Assembly: GCF_014472415.1 (NCBI RefSeq)
Contig: NZ_JACSZV010000022.1
Location: 34,982-98,981, forward strand
Length of the DNA stretch: 64,000 bases
Source: Pseudomonas sp. N40(2020)
GTDB taxonomy: Bacteria; Pseudomonadota; Gammaproteobacteria; Pseudomonadales; Pseudomonadaceae
Direction of reading: 5' to 3'
The notes beneath the pieces are model-generated. The model saw only the letters and a program-made list of their open reading frames with translations, was not told the DNA's origin and made no database searches. A program made the position numbers and the translations under genes. Position 1 is the stretch's first letter. The number at the start of each line of letters is the position of its first letter. Positions 1-9,704 of this stretch are shown in pieces.

Positions 1-3000
1 ACTTCAATGCCCACGTTGCGGCACCTGATCATGCGCAACTGTGGCATCCGGTTTTCGGCAGCGGACCAATCCCTGTTATCCGCCTTGACCGAACTCTCAC
101 TGCTGGATTTGCAGGACAACCCCCTGGGCGTCCCCCCCGAGATAAACACGCTGCCGGCGTTGCGCCTGGTCAACCTCACCAATACCGACATTGCGACCCT
201 TCCAACCGGTCTGCTCGATCATCCGTTACTGGTCACCGGCAGATTCGGCGGCAACCGGATCACTGAAATTCCCGATGGATTTTTCACGCTGAACAATCTG
301 CTGAGTGAAGGGTTCAGTTTTGGCAACAATCCACTGTCCGCTGCTACCCGTGAACAGGTAAAAATTTTCTATAGCCGCACCCAGAGGCAATTCGACGTAA
401 TGGCCGAGTGGGCAGACATCGAACGTACCGTCGAATTGTTCCCCAACCTCAACGCCATTCAAGCCAATGACCTGCTGTATCAGTTACCCGGAACACTGGC
501 GCAAGGTCGGGCACAACTCGCAAGCTGGGAGACCGAAGTGGCGCAGTTACGCGCCGACATCGCGCAATGGGTCTCCGACGCGCCGACCGACTCTGCAGCG
601 ACGGGACAGCCACTGACAATCGAGGAGCAGGCAAGTGAACGCTCCGCCAGAGTGGAACTGGGAAACAGGCTTGAGCGATTCTGGCGCACCCGGTCGTCTC
701 AATCCCCCCTCACCCGTGACAGCCATTTTGTGGCGAAACTCGACTTCAGCGGCGACATGCCAACACTGAGCGCAGACTTCAGCCATGTCTCCAGGCTCAC
801 CCTCACGGGCAACCAGAACAATTCAGCCATGACGGCGTTCCTGCAACACTTTCCGTCTCTGAACATTCTGGAGCTGCGCTTTGTCGATCTGGAGCCCAAT
901 GCCCTGGCAGCCTTGCACCTGCCTCAACTCAATACCCTTGAGTTGATGCACTGCGGGGTGGTCATGAGTCCCGAAACCCAGTCCGCGTTGGTCTCGATGA
1001 CCCAATTGGAAACCCTGGAACTGAGCAACAATCCGTTAGGCACATTTTTTGATGTGAACCTGTTGCCCGCCCTGACCTACCTTGATCTTTCCTCGACCGC
1101 CATTTCCGAAGTTCCGCCGGGGCTCGCCGACAAGGCCAACCTGCGCACCGCAATTTTCAGCAACAACCGCATCACCGACATACCCGATGGGATTTTCGAG
1201 CTCCCCGCCAATCGCACCGACGGGATCGATTTTGCCTACAACCCACTTTCGGCAGCGACACGCAACCGCATAAAAACCTACTACCGCATAACCGCACAAG
1301 ACTTCGACGTATTGGCCGATGCGGCGGATATCAGCCTGACGCGAGAGCTGTTTCCGTCATTAGACCAGCAGGAAGCCAGCGAAATGATCTATGACTTGCC
1401 CGGTACCCTGGCAGACAGTCGTCAGCAGTTGAATGTGTGGAAAGTGGAGCTGGACACGCTGAAAGCGGACCTCAATACCTGGGCCACTCAGGCACCGACG
1501 CATCATCCGGTGACCGGTGAAATGCTCACGGGTATCGAGCTCTATGGGGACTACGAGTCCAGATCGGAATTCAAGCAACACCTGGAAAACTTCTGGCAAA
1601 ACAGGTCGAACACCACCGGCAGACGCGAAGACACCTTCGGCGCGCGATTGACCTTCCTCGGGGACATGCCACAACTGACGGCGGACTTCACCCACGTTTC
1701 AAGACTCAACCTGGCAGGCAACCGCGCCATCGGCAGCATCGACCGGTTCCTTGAGCTGTTTCCCCATGCTGCCGTTCTGGAAATGCAGGACTTCTCATTG
1801 GGGCAAGTGCCTGACTGCCTGACTCACATGCCGGAACTCAAGGAGCTGACCCTGGCTCGATGCAACGTGACGCTCACGGCTGAGGGGCAGACAGTACTGA
1901 ACGCCCTGAGCGACCTTGAGCTTCTCGATCTGAGCGGCAATCCGCTGGCCATCCCCCCTGATCTGGCAGCCCTGCCGGCACTGAGCGACGTGCGTCTTGC
2001 CAACACCGGTATTTCCACCCTGCCCAACGGCCTCGTCCAACACCCCAACCTGAGGAGCGCTCTGCTCAACGGCAACCAGATCAGCGAGTTGCCCGAAGCT
2101 TTTTTTGATCTCGACATTGATCTCGCCGACGGCCTGGACCTGGCCAACAACCCGCTATCGCAGGCCAGTCGCAATCGAATCAAGGCCCATTACGCGACCA
2201 TCGGACATGACTTTGGTGTGCTGCCCGATGTGACCGATATCGTCAGAGCACAATCACTGTTTCCCACGCTGGACATCGAAGACGCCAGCAACATGATCTA
2301 TCACTTGCCCGGAACGCTGGAGGCTGGCAGCGCCCAGCTCGTGCGCTGGGAAACGGAAGTCACCGCAATGGTCAGCGACCTCGCCACATGGACCGAACGC
2401 ATTCCGGCGCGCAACCCTTCGACCGGCCGATTCATTGACGCCGTCGACAGGGCGACACAGCGCATTGCCCGTCATACGTTCAGCCTGGAACTGGAGAAGT
2501 TCTGGCGCAGCCGTTACACCGACCGCTCACAATTTCGATCCAACACGTTCGCCGCCACAATAACCTTTACCGGTGATCTGCCTGTGCTGAAAGCGGACTT
2601 CAGCCATGTCGTCCAGTTATCACTGACGGGAAACATCGACCTGAATGTCCCGGACGGTTTCCTTGACGCTTTTACCGGGGTGACCGGGCTGGAAATGCGC
2701 AACGTCGCCTTGGGCCGCGTACCTCAGGCGATCAAACAGATGCCGTCGCTCAAGTCACTCGTCCTGAGTGAATGCGCTGTCGTATTCGACGCCCCGGGCC
2801 AGGCGGCGCTGTCCTCCTTGCCCCGCTTGCGATCGCTGGACATGTACAGCAATCCATTGGGTAGCGTGCCAGACCTGTCGGCGCACACAGCACTCAATTT
2901 CGTTGATCTTTCCAAAACGGGAATTACCCATGTTCCAGCCGGCCTGGCTGAGCTGGCGGATCTGGAAACGGCGTTATTGAATGAAAACCGCATCGAGGAT

Positions 3001-4140
3001 CTGCCGGACGCGCTCTTCAATCTCTCCGCCAAAACCGTGGATGGCATTGATCTGAGCGACAACCCGCTGTCCGCCGCCGCTCGGGAACGAATAAAAACCT
3101 GGTATCAAACCAACGGCAATGTGTTTGGCGTATCGGTCGACCCGGCAGATATGGCACTGGCGCGCGTGCTGTATCCACATTTAACCGATTTCCGCCTCAA
3201 CAATATTGTGTACAGCCTGCCAGGGACACTGGCCGACGGGCGCCTTGAGCTGATCCGCAGGCAGACAGAGATCGCCACACTGGTCAGCGATCTTGAAGCC
3301 TGGACGAACGAGATCCCCACCGCCCCCGACACCGATATCCCCTTGGCGGGCGATAGCCTGAACCAGGAGAAAGAGCGCCGGGTGCAATTCAAGAAAGGTA
3401 TCGAACAATGCTGGCGCCGCATCGTGACCGAAGGCCAATACGAGTTCGACTTCACCTTCAATTTGCCCATCACAGGCGAACTACCGGAACTGTCGGCGGA
3501 CTTTGCGCACGTACGCTCGCTGATTCTGACCAGTGCCGGCGACATTGCCCCGCGTGCCGGGGAATTCTTGAACCGCTTCGCGCATCTGGAAAAACTGGCC
3601 ATGCAGGGCTACCGCCTGGATGACATTCCCTCAGCGGTTTTCAACATGCCAAATCTCACGTCCTTGAGCTTGCCCGAATGCCGCATCACTTTGACTCACC
3701 AATCAGTGGAAGGCCTGGGCGCCTTGAGTCGCCTTGACAGACTGGTGTTACGCGACAACCCGCTCGGCCTGGCACCTGACCTCGGGGGCATGACCCATCT
3801 GTCCTGGCTGGACTTGAGCAATAGCCAGATCAGCGAACTGCCCCAAGGATTGTTCAACGCCGCTAACCTGCAATATGCCAACCTGGCCAATAACATCATC
3901 GTCGAGTTGCCGATGGAGATGCCGCTCTCCGCCCCGTACACCCCGACGACGCTCATCGTCGATGGCAATCCGTTATCGGTAGAAAGCCTGCAGCGTCTGG
4001 AAAGCTATCAGACGCAAAAAGCCACACTCATCGAAAGTCAGAGGCTGCAACAACAGCTCGACGACTCGGGAGACTCTTCGCTTTCCGTTGGACGCGAACA
4101 ATCATTCACGTCTACCGGGCCATCGGAATCTTCGGCCTGA
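1..4140 (+). CDS. Giant leucine-rich-repeat protein, 5' end outside the window
   Basis: The reading frame is open to the first base, so the N-terminus is missing; the first ATG in the window is at 7. At least 1377 residues are present. They contain LRR units (LxxLxLxxNPL, LPxGL, NRIxxIPDGxF) arranged in four long modules. Each module ends in a non-LRR linker (NPLS, LFPxL, IYxLPGTL, RFWR-like) and the next opens with GDMPxLxADFxHV. That opening motif recurs at 751, 1660, 2572 and 3475, so the period is about 300 residues. Pseudomonas has large LRR proteins with C-terminal NEL ubiquitin-ligase domains. Here the protein stops soon after the last LRR with a Ser-rich tail, and no NEL catalytic domain is visible. 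An effector or toxin-like role is inference. It converges on argR 11 bp away. Confidence 0.85.
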   Translation, partial: TSMPTLRHLIMRNCGIRFSAADQSLLSALTELSLLDLQDNPLGVPPEINTLPALRLVNLTNTDIATLPTGLLDHPLLVTGRFGGNRITEIPDGFFTLNNLLSEGFSFGNNPLSAATREQVKIFYSRTQRQFDVMAEWADIERTVELFPNLNAIQANDLLYQLPGTLAQGRAQLASWETEVAQLRADIAQWVSDAPTDSAATGQPLTIEEQASERSARVELGNRLERFWRTRSSQSPLTRDSHFVAKLDFSGDMPTLSADFSHVSRLTLTGNQNNSAMTAFLQHFPSLNILELRFVDLEPNALAALHLPQLNTLELMHCGVVMSPETQSALVSMTQLETLELSNNPLGTFFDVNLLPALTYLDLSSTAISEVPPGLADKANLRTAIFSNNRITDIPDGIFELPANRTDGIDFAYNPLSAATRNRIKTYYRITAQDFDVLADAADISLTRELFPSLDQQEASEMIYDLPGTLADSRQQLNVWKVELDTLKADLNTWATQAPTHHPVTGEMLTGIELYGDYESRSEFKQHLENFWQNRSNTTGRREDTFGARLTFLGDMPQLTADFTHVSRLNLAGNRAIGSIDRFLELFPHAAVLEMQDFSLGQVPDCLTHMPELKELTLARCNVTLTAEGQTVLNALSDLELLDLSGNPLAIPPDLAALPALSDVRLANTGISTLPNGLVQHPNLRSALLNGNQISELPEAFFDLDIDLADGLDLANNPLSQASRNRIKAHYATIGHDFGVLPDVTDIVRAQSLFPTLDIEDASNMIYHLPGTLEAGSAQLVRWETEVTAMVSDLATWTERIPARNPSTGRFIDAVDRATQRIARHTFSLELEKFWRSRYTDRSQFRSNTFAATITFTGDLPVLKADFSHVVQLSLTGNIDLNVPDGFLDAFTGVTGLEMRNVALGRVPQAIKQMPSLKSLVLSECAVVFDAPGQAALSSLPRLRSLDMYSNPLGSVPDLSAHTALNFVDLSKTGITHVPAGLAELADLETALLNENRIEDLPDALFNLSAKTVDGIDLSDNPLSAAARERIKTWYQTNGNVFGVSVDPADMALARVLYPHLTDFRLNNIVYSLPGTLADGRLELIRRQTEIATLVSDLEAWTNEIPTAPDTDIPLAGDSLNQEKERRVQFKKGIEQCWRRIVTEGQYEFDFTFNLPITGELPELSADFAHVRSLILTSAGDIAPRAGEFLNRFAHLEKLAMQGYRLDDIPSAVFNMPNLTSLSLPECRITLTHQSVEGLGALSRLDRLVLRDNPLGLAPDLGGMTHLSWLDLSNSQISELPQGLFNAANLQYANLANNIIVELPMEMPLSAPYTPTTLIVDGNPLSVESLQRLESYQTQKATLIESQRLQQQLDDSGDSSLSVGREQSFTSTGPSESSA

Positions 4141-4151
4141 GTCGCCAACGG

Positions 4152-5132
4152 TCAGCCGCGTTCTGGCGGCACCGATGACAATTCGAACGGGCTGCTGCTG
4201 CGCCGCTGGTTGCGATCTTCCCGCGGCGTGGCGCCGAAGAAGTTGCGGTAGGCGCTGGAGAAATGCGGCCCCGAGGAGAAGCCGCACGACAGGCCGATCT
4301 GGATAATCGACTTGCTGGTTTGCATCAACATCTGCCGGGCCTTGTTCAGGCGCAGTTCCAGGTAGTACTGGCTCGGCACGCGGTTGAGGTACTGCTTGAA
4401 GATCCGCTCCAACTGCCGACGGGATACGCACACATGCTGGGCGATTTCGTCGGTGGTCAGCGGCTCTTCGATGTTGGCTTCCATCAGCAACACGGCTTGC
4501 GTGAGCTTCGGATGACTGGAGCCGAGACGGTTCTGCAACGGAATACGCTGACGCTCGCCGCCCTCGCGGATGCGCTCGACCACCAGTTCTTCCGACACCG
4601 CACCGGCCAGTTCCGCACCGTGGTCACGGGCCAGCACTGCCAGCAACAAATCGAGCACCGACATGCCGCCGCATGCGGTCAGGCGATCGCGATCCCAATC
4701 GAACAGATGACTGGTGGCGATGACTTTCGGGAAGCGTTCGGCGAAATCGTCCTGCCAGCGCCAGTGCACGGCGGCGCGATAACCGTCGAGCAAGCCCAGT
4801 TGCGCCAACGGGTACACACCGGCCGACAGACCGCCGATCACACAACCGGCACGCACCAGTTGCTTGAGCGCACTGCTCAGTGGCGAGGCCAGCGAAGTTG
4901 GCGGCTCATCGGCAAGCAGGAACAGTTTCTGGAAGTTCTCGAGCTTGCCGGCCCACGGTTCGCCGGGTAATTGCCAGGCGCCTTCGACGGGCGGCTCGGC
5001 CTGCAAGAACGACAGTTCGTAAACCACGTCCGGGTGCACCCGCTGCGCAACACGCAAGGCCTCCTCCGCCAGCGCCAGCGTCAACGCTTTAGTGCTGGGC
5101 CAAATCAGGAAACCAATTCGATGGGCAGTCAT
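4152..5132 (-). CDS. argR: ArgR, AraC/GlxA-type regulator of arginine uptake and catabolism
   Basis: 326 residues. The N-terminal half is a DJ-1/PfpI-like (GlxA) domain; the C-terminal roughly 100 residues are an AraC DNA-binding domain with two helix-turn-helices (EIAQHVCVSRRQLERIF and a second ending GFSSGPHFSSAYRNFFG). It is the last gene of aotJQMOP-argR, as in P. aeruginosa, where ArgR is autoregulated and controls arginine transport and succinyltransferase genes. The start is placed at the ATG giving MTAHRIGFLIWP. A TTG at 5171 would add 13 residues. The 235 bp before it contain a large palindromic repeat, so argR may be partly uncoupled from aotP. Confidence 0.9.
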   Translation of the reverse strand: MTAHRIGFLIWPSTKALTLALAEEALRVAQRVHPDVVYELSFLQAEPPVEGAWQLPGEPWAGKLENFQKLFLLADEPPTSLASPLSSALKQLVRAGCVIGGLSAGVYPLAQLGLLDGYRAAVHWRWQDDFAERFPKVIATSHLFDWDRDRLTACGGMSVLDLLLAVLARDHGAELAGAVSEELVVERIREGGERQRIPLQNRLGSSHPKLTQAVLLMEANIEEPLTTDEIAQHVCVSRRQLERIFKQYLNRVPSQYYLELRLNKARQMLMQTSKSIIQIGLSCGFSSGPHFSSAYRNFFGATPREDRNQRRSSSPFELSSVPPERG

Positions 5133-5225
5133 GGGCGGGCAATCCGAAACGAGGAACGGTGATGAAGGCAAGGGCCAATGCTAGCCCGAAAATGAACACA
5201 AATCTTGAGTCTGACGGAGATCACC

Positions 5226-5313
5226 TGTAGGAGCTGTCGAGTGAAACGAGGCTGCGATCTTTTGATTTTGGTTTTTGAAGATCAAAAGATCGCAGCCTGC
5301 GGCAGCTCCTACA
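5226..5313. repeat. Long palindromic intergenic repeat, family A
   Basis: Inverted repeat with outer arms TGTAGGAGCTG / CAGCTCCTACA and inner arms GCTGCGATCTTTTGAT / ATCAAAAGATCGCAGC. Related copies lie at 12361 (half), 37207, 46255, 52855, 62060 and 63926. It sits between aotP and argR and could fold in RNA and affect the 3' end or stability of the aot transcript. Confidence 0.9.
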
Positions 5314-5367
5314 GGGGAACCCGGTCGGCGAAGCATGCACTATTCCGGTGCATACCGGCAGTCCTGA

Positions 5368-6132
5368 TTACTTGAGGCTACCCGAGAGGAACTGTTGCAG
5401 CCGCTCCGACTGCGGATTAACCAGCACTTCGCGCGGGTTGCCGCTTTCTTCAACAACACCTTTGTGCAGGAACACCAACTGGTTCGACACTTCACGGGCA
5501 AAGCCCATTTCGTGCGTCACCACAACCATGGTGCGGCCTTCCTGAGCCAGCGCCTGCATCACCTTGAGCACGTCACCGACCAGTTCCGGGTCAAGCGCCG
5601 AAGTCGGTTCGTCGAACAGCATGACTTCCGGCTCCATCGCCAGCGCACGGGCAATCGCCACACGCTGCTGCTCGCCACCGGACATGTGCCCCGGGAACGC
5701 ATCCTTACGATGAGCCACGCCAACCTTGTTCAGGTAGTGCTCGGCTTTCTCGCGGGCTTCAGCCTTGGACACGCCCAGTACGTGCACCGGCGCTTCCATG
5801 ATGTTTTCAATCGCGGTCATGTGCGACCACAGGTTGAAATGCTGGAACACCATCGACAGACGCGAACGCATGCGTTGCAACTGCTTCGGATCAGCGGCTT
5901 TCAGCGCGCCGTCCTTGTTGGCCACCAGTTTCAGCTCTTCGTTATTGAGCAGAATCTTGCCCGCGTGCGGCTGCTCAAGCAGGTTGATGCAACGCAGGAA
6001 AGTACTTTTGCCGGAGCCACTGGAGCCGATGATGCTGATCACATCGCCGGCTGCCGCTTTCAGGGAAACACCCTTGAGCACTTCGTGACTGCCATAGCGT
6101 TTATGCAGGTCTTGGACTTCAAGTTTGTACAT
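5368..6132 (-). CDS. aotP: AotP, arginine/ornithine ABC transporter ATPase
   Basis: 254 residues. Amino-acid-type ABC ATPase with Walker A (GSSGSGKST), Q-loop (MVFQHFNLW), signature (SGGEQQRVAIARAL), Walker B (VMLFDEP) and H-loop (VVTHEMGF). It energises import of L-arginine and L-ornithine with AotQ, AotM and AotJ. The start is set at MYKLEVQDLHKRYG; a GTG at 6147 would add five residues. It follows aotO by 27 bp. Confidence 0.93.
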   Translation of the reverse strand: MYKLEVQDLHKRYGSHEVLKGVSLKAAAGDVISIIGSSGSGKSTFLRCINLLEQPHAGKILLNNEELKLVANKDGALKAADPKQLQRMRSRLSMVFQHFNLWSHMTAIENIMEAPVHVLGVSKAEAREKAEHYLNKVGVAHRKDAFPGHMSGGEQQRVAIARALAMEPEVMLFDEPTSALDPELVGDVLKVMQALAQEGRTMVVVTHEMGFAREVSNQLVFLHKGVVEESGNPREVLVNPQSERLQQFLSGSLK

Positions 6133-6159
6133 GCGGTCGGTTCTCACAAAAACAGTCAG

Positions 6160-7272
6160 TCAGTCGTTGAGCAAGCGCCCGTGACGCAGCGCTTCGCGCC
6201 CCGCCACCTTGGCCAGCCAGAAACCGGGTTGGGCATAGCGCAGCCGTTCAATGGCAAACAGCACCCCGGACGTACCAGCACATACCGTGCTGACCCGATC
6301 GGACACAGGGTCGATCACTTCAAAAATCTCGTCACCGGCCTCGACCCACTCGCCGGGTTTTCGCAGAAAACTCACCACGCCAGGATGCGGCGCGAGCAGC
6401 AATTCGGTGCCTTCGAACGGCATGCCTTCGCACGGCTCGTTGGCAGGATTGGGCCACTCGCCGGTAATCAAACCTTGCTCGGCGAGGAACGCCAGAATGC
6501 CTTCAGCATACGCCTCGGCCTCGGCACGGCCAGTGTCAGCCTGACCGCCCAGCTCGATGGTCGTCGCCAGGCACGCCAGCGGAATCTGCGCATCAGGGAA
6601 TTGCCGCGACAGACGCAGCCACGGCAGTGAGCACGCTTCATCAAAAGAGCTGCCGCCGGAATCTTCGGCCAGCAAACCGACCTTCACATTCAGGTGCGCG
6701 GCCAGCGAACGCCACTGCGGCCAGTGCTGCGGCAGCGCATACAGGTGCAGCGCGGCTTCGGCGTCGCAGTGCAAGTCGAGCACCACGTCGGCGGTGCAGG
6801 CATGACTGAGCAAAACGCGCTGCATGCCTTGCAACTGGCTGCTCGCTGGCGGCAATGCGGCCAAGTGATCAGCCATCGCCTGACGGATCAGACGAATGTT
6901 GGCGTGCGGATCATCACCGAGGCTGTCGGCCAACGCTGCCGCTACCGGCGCGCTCAGCTCAACGAAATCACGGTTGAAATTCTTGCCGCTGCCCGCCTCG
7001 AAACGGCCCTGGAAATTGCCTTGCAGCAATTGCCCAAGACCCAACGGATTGGCCACCGGCACCAGCTCGATCACACCGTTGAGCAGGCCTTTGGCTTCGA
7101 GTTCGCCGAGGCGCTTTTTCAGCTCCCAGGCCGTACGCATGCCCGGCAATTCGTCAGCGTGCAGGCTGGCCTGAATGTAGGCCTTGCGCTCACCGCTACC
7201 GAAACGGAAGACCGAAATCTTGCGCTCGCTGCCTAAGTGGCTCCACGGCAAAACGTGGTCGATGCGTTCCAT
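6160..7272 (-). CDS. aotO: AotO, succinylglutamate desuccinylase/aspartoacylase-family protein
   Basis: 370 residues of the M14-like AstE/AspA zinc hydrolase superfamily. Visible elements are the N-terminal zinc site region (QASLHADELPGM, with the HxxE pair), the NRDF segment and DLHCD. In P. aeruginosa aotO lies inside the arginine transport operon but was found dispensable for uptake; its substrate is unknown. It starts 1 bp downstream of aotM, so the genes are probably translationally coupled. Confidence 0.9.
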   Translation of the reverse strand: MERIDHVLPWSHLGSERKISVFRFGSGERKAYIQASLHADELPGMRTAWELKKRLGELEAKGLLNGVIELVPVANPLGLGQLLQGNFQGRFEAGSGKNFNRDFVELSAPVAAALADSLGDDPHANIRLIRQAMADHLAALPPASSQLQGMQRVLLSHACTADVVLDLHCDAEAALHLYALPQHWPQWRSLAAHLNVKVGLLAEDSGGSSFDEACSLPWLRLSRQFPDAQIPLACLATTIELGGQADTGRAEAEAYAEGILAFLAEQGLITGEWPNPANEPCEGMPFEGTELLLAPHPGVVSFLRKPGEWVEAGDEIFEVIDPVSDRVSTVCAGTSGVLFAIERLRYAQPGFWLAKVAGREALRHGRLLND

Positions 7273-7273
7273 A

Positions 7274-7972
7274 TCAGTGCTTCCGCGGAGCGAGGTAGCT
7301 CAACCAGCGACGCTCGGCCAGCTTGAACAGCTTGACCAGAATGAAGGTCAGGCACAGATAGAACACGCCAGCGGTGATGTACGCCTCGAACGGCAGGTAG
7401 TACTGCGCGTTGACGGTACGGGCCGCGCCGGTGATGTCGATCAAGGTCACGATGGACGCCAGACTGGTGGTCTGCAGCATCATGATCACTTCGTTGCTGT
7501 ACTGCGGCAGCGCCCGGCGCAGGGCCGACGGCAGCAAGATGCGCTTGTACAGTTTGAAGCGCGACATGCCCATGGCCTTGGCCGCTTCGATCTCACCGTT
7601 CGGCGTAGCCTTGAGGCTGCCGGCGATGATTTCCGCGGTGTAGGCGCTGGTGTTGACCGCGAAGGCCAGGCACGCACAGAACGTGGCGCTGGACAGCCAT
7701 GGCCAGAGGAAGCTCTCACGTACCGCTTCGAACTGCGCCAGACCGTAGTAGATCAAAAACAGCTGAACCAGCATCGGCGTGCCGCGAATCACGTAGGTGT
7801 ACAACCACGCGGCGCCGTTGACGATCGGGTTCTTCGAAACGCGCATCAGGCCCAGCGGCAGTGCCGCCAGCAGACCAAAAAACAGCGACAGCGCGAGCAA
7901 TTTGAGGGTAGTCACCAGGCCGCCGAGGTACAGCGGCAGAGCCTCCCAAATGACGTTGTAGTCGAAGATCAT
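7274..7972 (-). CDS. aotM: AotM, arginine/ornithine ABC transporter permease
   Basis: 232 residues. HisM/ArtM-type inner-membrane permease with several hydrophobic segments and the conserved EAA loop (EIEAAKAMGMSRFKLYKRI) that contacts the ATPase. It overlaps the end of aotQ by 4 nt, typical of coupled permease pairs. It forms the membrane channel together with AotQ. Confidence 0.93.
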   Translation of the reverse strand: MIFDYNVIWEALPLYLGGLVTTLKLLALSLFFGLLAALPLGLMRVSKNPIVNGAAWLYTYVIRGTPMLVQLFLIYYGLAQFEAVRESFLWPWLSSATFCACLAFAVNTSAYTAEIIAGSLKATPNGEIEAAKAMGMSRFKLYKRILLPSALRRALPQYSNEVIMMLQTTSLASIVTLIDITGAARTVNAQYYLPFEAYITAGVFYLCLTFILVKLFKLAERRWLSYLAPRKH

Positions 7973-8658
7973 AGATCAGCCGCCCTTACGCCTACCGAGT
8001 AGCGCTTCTCAAGTTGACGCAGGATCAGCAACGAAACGCTGGTGATCACCAGGTACATCGCCGCCACTGCGAGGAAGAAGGTAAAAGGCTCGCGAGTGGC
8101 GTCTGCTGCCTGCTTGGCCTTGAACATCATGTCTTGCAGACCGACCACGGAAATCAGCGCAGTGGCCTTGGTCAGTACCAGCCAGTTGTTGGTGAAGCCG
8201 GGAATCGCCAGACGAATCATCTGCGGCACCATCACCCGGAAGAACACCTGAAAACTGCTCATGCCGTACGCCATGCCCGCTTCGGCCTGACCTTTCGGAA
8301 TGGCCATGAACGCGCCCCGGAAGGTTTCCGACAGGTACGCACCGAAGATGAAACCCAGGGTGCCGATACCGGCGGCCAACGGGTTCAGGTCGATGTAGTC
8401 GTCATAGCCGAGCATCGGTGCAACGCGGTTGAGCAAGTCCTGACCGCCGTAGAAGATCAGCAGGATCAGCACCAGATCGGGAATCCCACGGATCACCGTG
8501 GAATACAGATCGCCCAGCCATGCCAGCCAGCGCACCGGCGACAGGCGCAGCGCGACACCGATCAGCCCCAGAACGATGGCCAGAGCCATGGACGACAAGG
8601 CGAGCTGAAGCGTCAGCCATGCGCCATCGAGGATGACAGCCCCGTAGCCTTTCAACAT
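7969..8658 (-). CDS. aotQ: AotQ, arginine/ornithine ABC transporter permease
   Basis: 229 residues. HisQ/ArtQ-type permease; N-terminal membrane segment (LTLQLALSSMALAIVLGLIG) and EAA loop (AEAGMAYGMSSFQVFFRVM). The ATG at 8658 has an AGGA ribosome-binding site. It is separated from aotJ by 91 bp that contain a terminator-like hairpin, which should set its expression below that of the binding protein. Confidence 0.93.
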   Translation of the reverse strand: MLKGYGAVILDGAWLTLQLALSSMALAIVLGLIGVALRLSPVRWLAWLGDLYSTVIRGIPDLVLILLIFYGGQDLLNRVAPMLGYDDYIDLNPLAAGIGTLGFIFGAYLSETFRGAFMAIPKGQAEAGMAYGMSSFQVFFRVMVPQMIRLAIPGFTNNWLVLTKATALISVVGLQDMMFKAKQAADATREPFTFFLAVAAMYLVITSVSLLILRQLEKRYSVGVRAADL

Positions 8659-8684
8659 GATTCAGGTCCTCGAAAGTTGGGATG

Positions 8685-8727
8685 AAAAAATGGCGCAAAC
8701 CGCAGAGATTCTGTTGCTTGCGCCATT
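8685..8727 (-). terminator. Attenuator hairpin between aotJ and aotQ
   Basis: Arms AATGGCGCAA (8689-8698) and TTGCGCCATT (8718-8727) form a perfect 10-bp stem. On the minus strand the stem runs into a T tract (A run at 8685-8690). It lies just after aotJ and before aotQ, so partial termination, or an mRNA-stabilising stem, would favour the binding protein over the membrane subunits. Confidence 0.75.
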
Positions 8728-8749
8728 TCGGACTTGTCGCAGAGACGTC

Positions 8750-9523
8750 TTACTTGCCGTAGATATCGAAGGCGAAGTACTTGTCCTGGATAGCTTTGTA
8801 TTTGCCGTTTTCGCGGATGGCCGCGATGGCAGCGCTGATCTTGTCTTTCACAGCGTCGCCCTTGCGCACTGCGATGCCTACGCCGTCGCCGAAGTATTTG
8901 ACGTCGGTGAACGCCGGGCCTGCGAAGGCAAAGCCTTTGCCAGCGTCGGTGTTGAGGAAACCGTCTTGCAGCAAGGTCGCGTCAGCCACGGTGCCGTCGA
9001 GGCGACCGGCGGCCACGTCGAGGTAGATTTCGTTCTGCGAACCGTATGGCTTGATCTCGGCACCCAGCGGGGCCAGGACTTCGCGGGCGAAACGCTCGTG
9101 GATCGAACCACGTTGCACGCCGATGTTCTTGCCCTTCAGCTCAGCCAGACCTTCGCTGACCTGAGTACCGGCCTTCATGACCAGACGAGCCGGGGTGTTG
9201 TAGTACTTGTTGGTGAAGTCCACGGACTTCTTGCGATCTTCAGTGATCGACATGGACGACAGGATCGCGTCGATCTTGCGCACTTTCAGTGCCGGGATCA
9301 GACCGTCGAACTCTTGCTCGACCCACACACACTTGACCTGCATCTGCTCGCACAGCGCGTTGCCGATGTCGTAATCGAAACCAACGATGCTGCCATCCGG
9401 CGCTTTCGATGCGAACGGAGGGTAAGCCGCTTCGATACCGATCTTCAGAGGTTTTTCATCAGCGAAGGAATTCAGCGACAGCACGGACAGTGCCAGGGCG
9501 CCAAGCAGCACAAGTTTCTTCAT
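8750..9523 (-). CDS. aotJ: AotJ, periplasmic arginine/ornithine-binding protein
   Basis: 257 residues. Signal peptide MKKLVLLGALALSVLSLNSFA followed by a family-3 solute-binding fold (IGIEAAYPPF, GFDYDIGNAL, DAILSSMSITEDRKKSVDFT). The ATG at 9523 is chosen because it gives a clean signal peptide and has GGAG upstream; an open frame to 9679 is a non-coding extension. First gene of the operon; it delivers L-arginine/L-ornithine to AotQMP. Confidence 0.93.
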   Translation of the reverse strand: MKKLVLLGALALSVLSLNSFADEKPLKIGIEAAYPPFASKAPDGSIVGFDYDIGNALCEQMQVKCVWVEQEFDGLIPALKVRKIDAILSSMSITEDRKKSVDFTNKYYNTPARLVMKAGTQVSEGLAELKGKNIGVQRGSIHERFAREVLAPLGAEIKPYGSQNEIYLDVAAGRLDGTVADATLLQDGFLNTDAGKGFAFAGPAFTDVKYFGDGVGIAVRKGDAVKDKISAAIAAIRENGKYKAIQDKYFAFDIYGK

Positions 9524-9704
9524 CTTGGGACTCCATCGGTAAAGGGCAAAAACGGCAGAGTGAGCAACAGCCCAATATGCGAATGGTGAATCGGAAATCG
9601 GTTGCTGCATCGGTGGGAAATTTCCTATTGAAACCGTCGGAGGTTTCAACGTAAGCAACGATGAGCGAGTGATCGGCATTCTAACGACAGGCCCGAAGCC
9701 GATA

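Noticed and set aside
5133..5171. TTG start of argR
   Set aside because: The ATG at 5132 gives the expected N-terminus; the extra 13 residues match nothing known.
5226..5313. CRISPR-like interpretation of the repeated sequences
   Set aside because: The repeats are isolated palindromes scattered between genes, with no spacer arrays and no cas genes.
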